Below, in pieces: positions 62,244 through 64,000 of a stretch of DNA of 64,000 nucleotides; position 1 is the first letter of the stretch, and each line of letters starts with the position of its first letter. Source of the stretch: Thunnus maccoyii (lineage: Eukaryota; Chordata; Actinopteri; Scombriformes; Scombridae); contig NC_056536.1 of NCBI RefSeq assembly GCF_910596095.1, forward strand, positions 14,526,791 through 14,590,790. The letters are read 5' to 3'. The notes under the pieces are model-generated. The model was given only the letters and a program-made list of their open reading frames with translations. It was not told the origin of the DNA and searched no databases. The position numbers were made by a program, and so were the translations under genes.

Positions 62244-64000
62244 CTGGACACCAACATAGGGAAGAGGAGAGAGAACATGGACAACTGTCCATCAGCCGCA
62301 ACAACAGGTGAGCTCAGCTAGCCATCGGAACCGCATTTCACATTTCAACCCAAAATACACTCGGCCCCTTCTTATATGATTACTACTTATTTTCTGTTTT
62401 GAAATTCCACAACACAACCAGAGTTATATTTCGACACTAAAGACAAGAGCTGAAGACTTTGATTATTTGACTTTGTTTAAATGTACGATGTCATAAAATG
62501 TGCAATGAGATGTAAACAAGGACTTTGGATCGTTTTTCCTCATGCTGTATGTTTCCAGACCTGTATCGAAACCCTACATGTTATGGACTTACTATGGACA
62601 TCGTGTATGTATGTGAAACATTAGCAGTTGAAAGCTACTAATGTTTACTTAAAAACCTGTGATGATAAAATATGTTACACAACCAATAATCACATGTCCA
62701 CTGTCCATAATAAGACATAACCCCAAACTAAAAAGCAGATATAATTGAAGAGTTCTGTTCAAAAAAGAGAAGTTAAATTTAAACTTTCTATATACAGTAC
62801 TAAAGAATAGTGGGTAGCTCAAGTCCAAAGACAAAGTAATGAATAAAAAACTTTCACCTTTTGCAGTGATTTCTTTTTTTGTGTGTGCAATGGGTATACA
62901 ATGTTCTGGAAATGAAACTCCATGAAAAAAAAAAAGAAACATCATCATATATTCAGAGAGAAATGGCTGGAGTAGTAGAGGTGAGGTGCTGGTGGAAGCT
63001 GAGTCAACTGTAATCCAATGAGGGGCGCCATCATCATCAGAGCAGGACAGGCTGTGGGCCCGATGACCTCATCCTGTTTGTTCAGTGTCTTCTGGGAAGA
63101 CAATGCAGCCTTTTCATTTGTCAGTAACCTCCTCCCTGCTGAAATCCTACCAACAAGCTAGAATTTGAATTTTCTCCCAATTCAAGCAACCTATGGAAAC
63201 CCAATAATCAAGTTTTTTCTGAAGCTGCTATTATAACACAATGTTTAACATAATGAACCATTTGAAGCAGTATTTGAGGCAGCTTCAATGCATGGATATC
63301 TAAATTCCCAAGTAGGTTTAATGATGGCTAAATGTGATGAACAACAAGGACATTCCAACAAATTCAACTTTCACCTCAATCCCATGTTTTAAAGTGTATA
63401 TGTGGGAGATTGTCATAATGTAGTTAATAAGAAATAACACCAGAGATAAATCTGCAGATGACAGATACTACTTTTAAATGTAATATTGTAGAAACAATAA
63501 CAATATAGTGTCTAAAATGGTTTAGTCTTTTCTGCTGTGGTGCATGTAAGTAAAGATCTGATTCTGTCCCTAAACTGGCTTATTGGCTGTGAAAAAACCC
63601 ACCCATATATAACAGATAACCGCACTTGGAGCATGTCATTTTATTTCAGTCATACTTTGAAAATAAACCTCCAACATCACAGGGATTCAGTATATCCTCT
63701 TTAAACCTGTGTGTTCCAACAGGTAGGCCTACTATATGTTTGCACAAAGTGCATGATTAAGGAGCAACACAACTTGGTAGCCACAATGAGGCACTTGATA
63801 TTGCAGAGTCAAAACAGCAGATAGACGTACAACACTCAACAGACACTTTGAAATGAGACCTAACACAGACATATATGTATATTTCAAAAGAACAGTACAC
63901 TGTACATTGTCCATTTGATGTTGTATACTTTCCAGCTTACCTGGTAGCCATAAGCACCAGTGCATACGTTAAATAACATTCTTCAATGGAGCATTTATTA
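62244..64000 (-). other. kif1b: kif1b intron running off the right edge
   Basis: No exon of the expected upstream kif1b coding sequence (coiled coil, FHA or motor) was recognised in the last 1.76 kb. A GTAAGC-type donor-like word at about 63938 and a short open stretch at 62944-63091 are noted but not supported as exons. Confidence 0.6.

Noticed and set aside
62944-63091. Minus-strand open stretch after a CTTCCCAG acceptor, ending in a stop; considered as an alternative kif1b terminal exon
   Set aside because: The peptide does not resemble the KIF1B-alpha tail, it lies in the wrong part of the gene for the alpha end, and no joining donor is known.
63938-64000. Donor-like TACCAG then GTAAGC at the right edge, minus strand
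   Set aside because: Translations in all three frames do not match the KIF1B sequence expected upstream; probably chance.
1-64000. CRISPR arrays, bacterial operons, phage or plasmid features
   Set aside because: Split genes and vertebrate repeats throughout; no such structure is present.
1-64000. tRNA, rRNA or microRNA genes
   Set aside because: No cloverleaf, rRNA-like or clear conserved hairpin sequence was recognised by eye; a covariance-model scan would be needed to exclude them.

Overview
The window is vertebrate nuclear DNA, almost certainly from a ray-finned (teleost) fish. Genes are split into many short GT-AG exons, intergenic DNA is AT-rich, and the interspersed repeats are of types common in teleosts: hAT-like elements with 8-bp target duplications, TTAA-flanked miniature elements, a Tc1-like transposase relic and an L2-type LINE fragment. 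I rebuilt gene models by hand from open frames, splice sites and codon phase. All five models keep phase through every junction I could place.

Layout: (1) 1-14.63 kb has no gene I can support. (2) 14.65-19.25 kb, minus strand: an 11-exon gene for a secreted ZP-N protein, read as ciroz (C1orf127 orthologue). (3) 21.24-24.80 kb, plus strand: tardbp (TDP-43), five coding exons, with a 3' UTR that probably runs to 26.0 or 26.7 kb and a first intron packed with transposon debris. (4) 27.76-28.26 kb, minus strand: a two-exon somatostatin-2/cortistatin-type hormone precursor with a divergent peptide. (5) 30.0-32.3 kb: L2 LINE fragment, short-repeat debris and a complete hAT-like miniature element. 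(6) 33.63-41.43 kb, minus strand: pgd, 13 coding exons, 483 residues. (7) 42.8-64 kb, minus strand: the 3' two thirds of kif1b (beta type, ending in a PH domain), 28 exons coding for 1188 residues. Its 5' part, including the motor, lies beyond the right edge.

The genes do not form a pathway; what joins them is shared synteny. As I recall it, the human order on 1p36.22 is KIF1B, PGD, CENPS, CORT, DFFA, PEX14, CASZ1, CIROZ, TARDBP. The same loci are here, but the kif1b-pgd-cort block is inverted and sits next to the 3' end of tardbp. cenps, dffa, pex14 and casz1 are not seen between them.

Points most worth checking: a 94-residue somatostatin precursor whose dibasic site would release exactly 28 residues while the usual dibasic site before the 14-mer is missing; a 67-codon symmetric exon in kif1b that I cannot place in the mammalian protein; a strong 5' splice site just after the tardbp stop codon, as in the mammalian autoregulatory 3' UTR; and a 602-bp foldback in tardbp intron 1. 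Homology statements rest on recognition from memory; no search was run.
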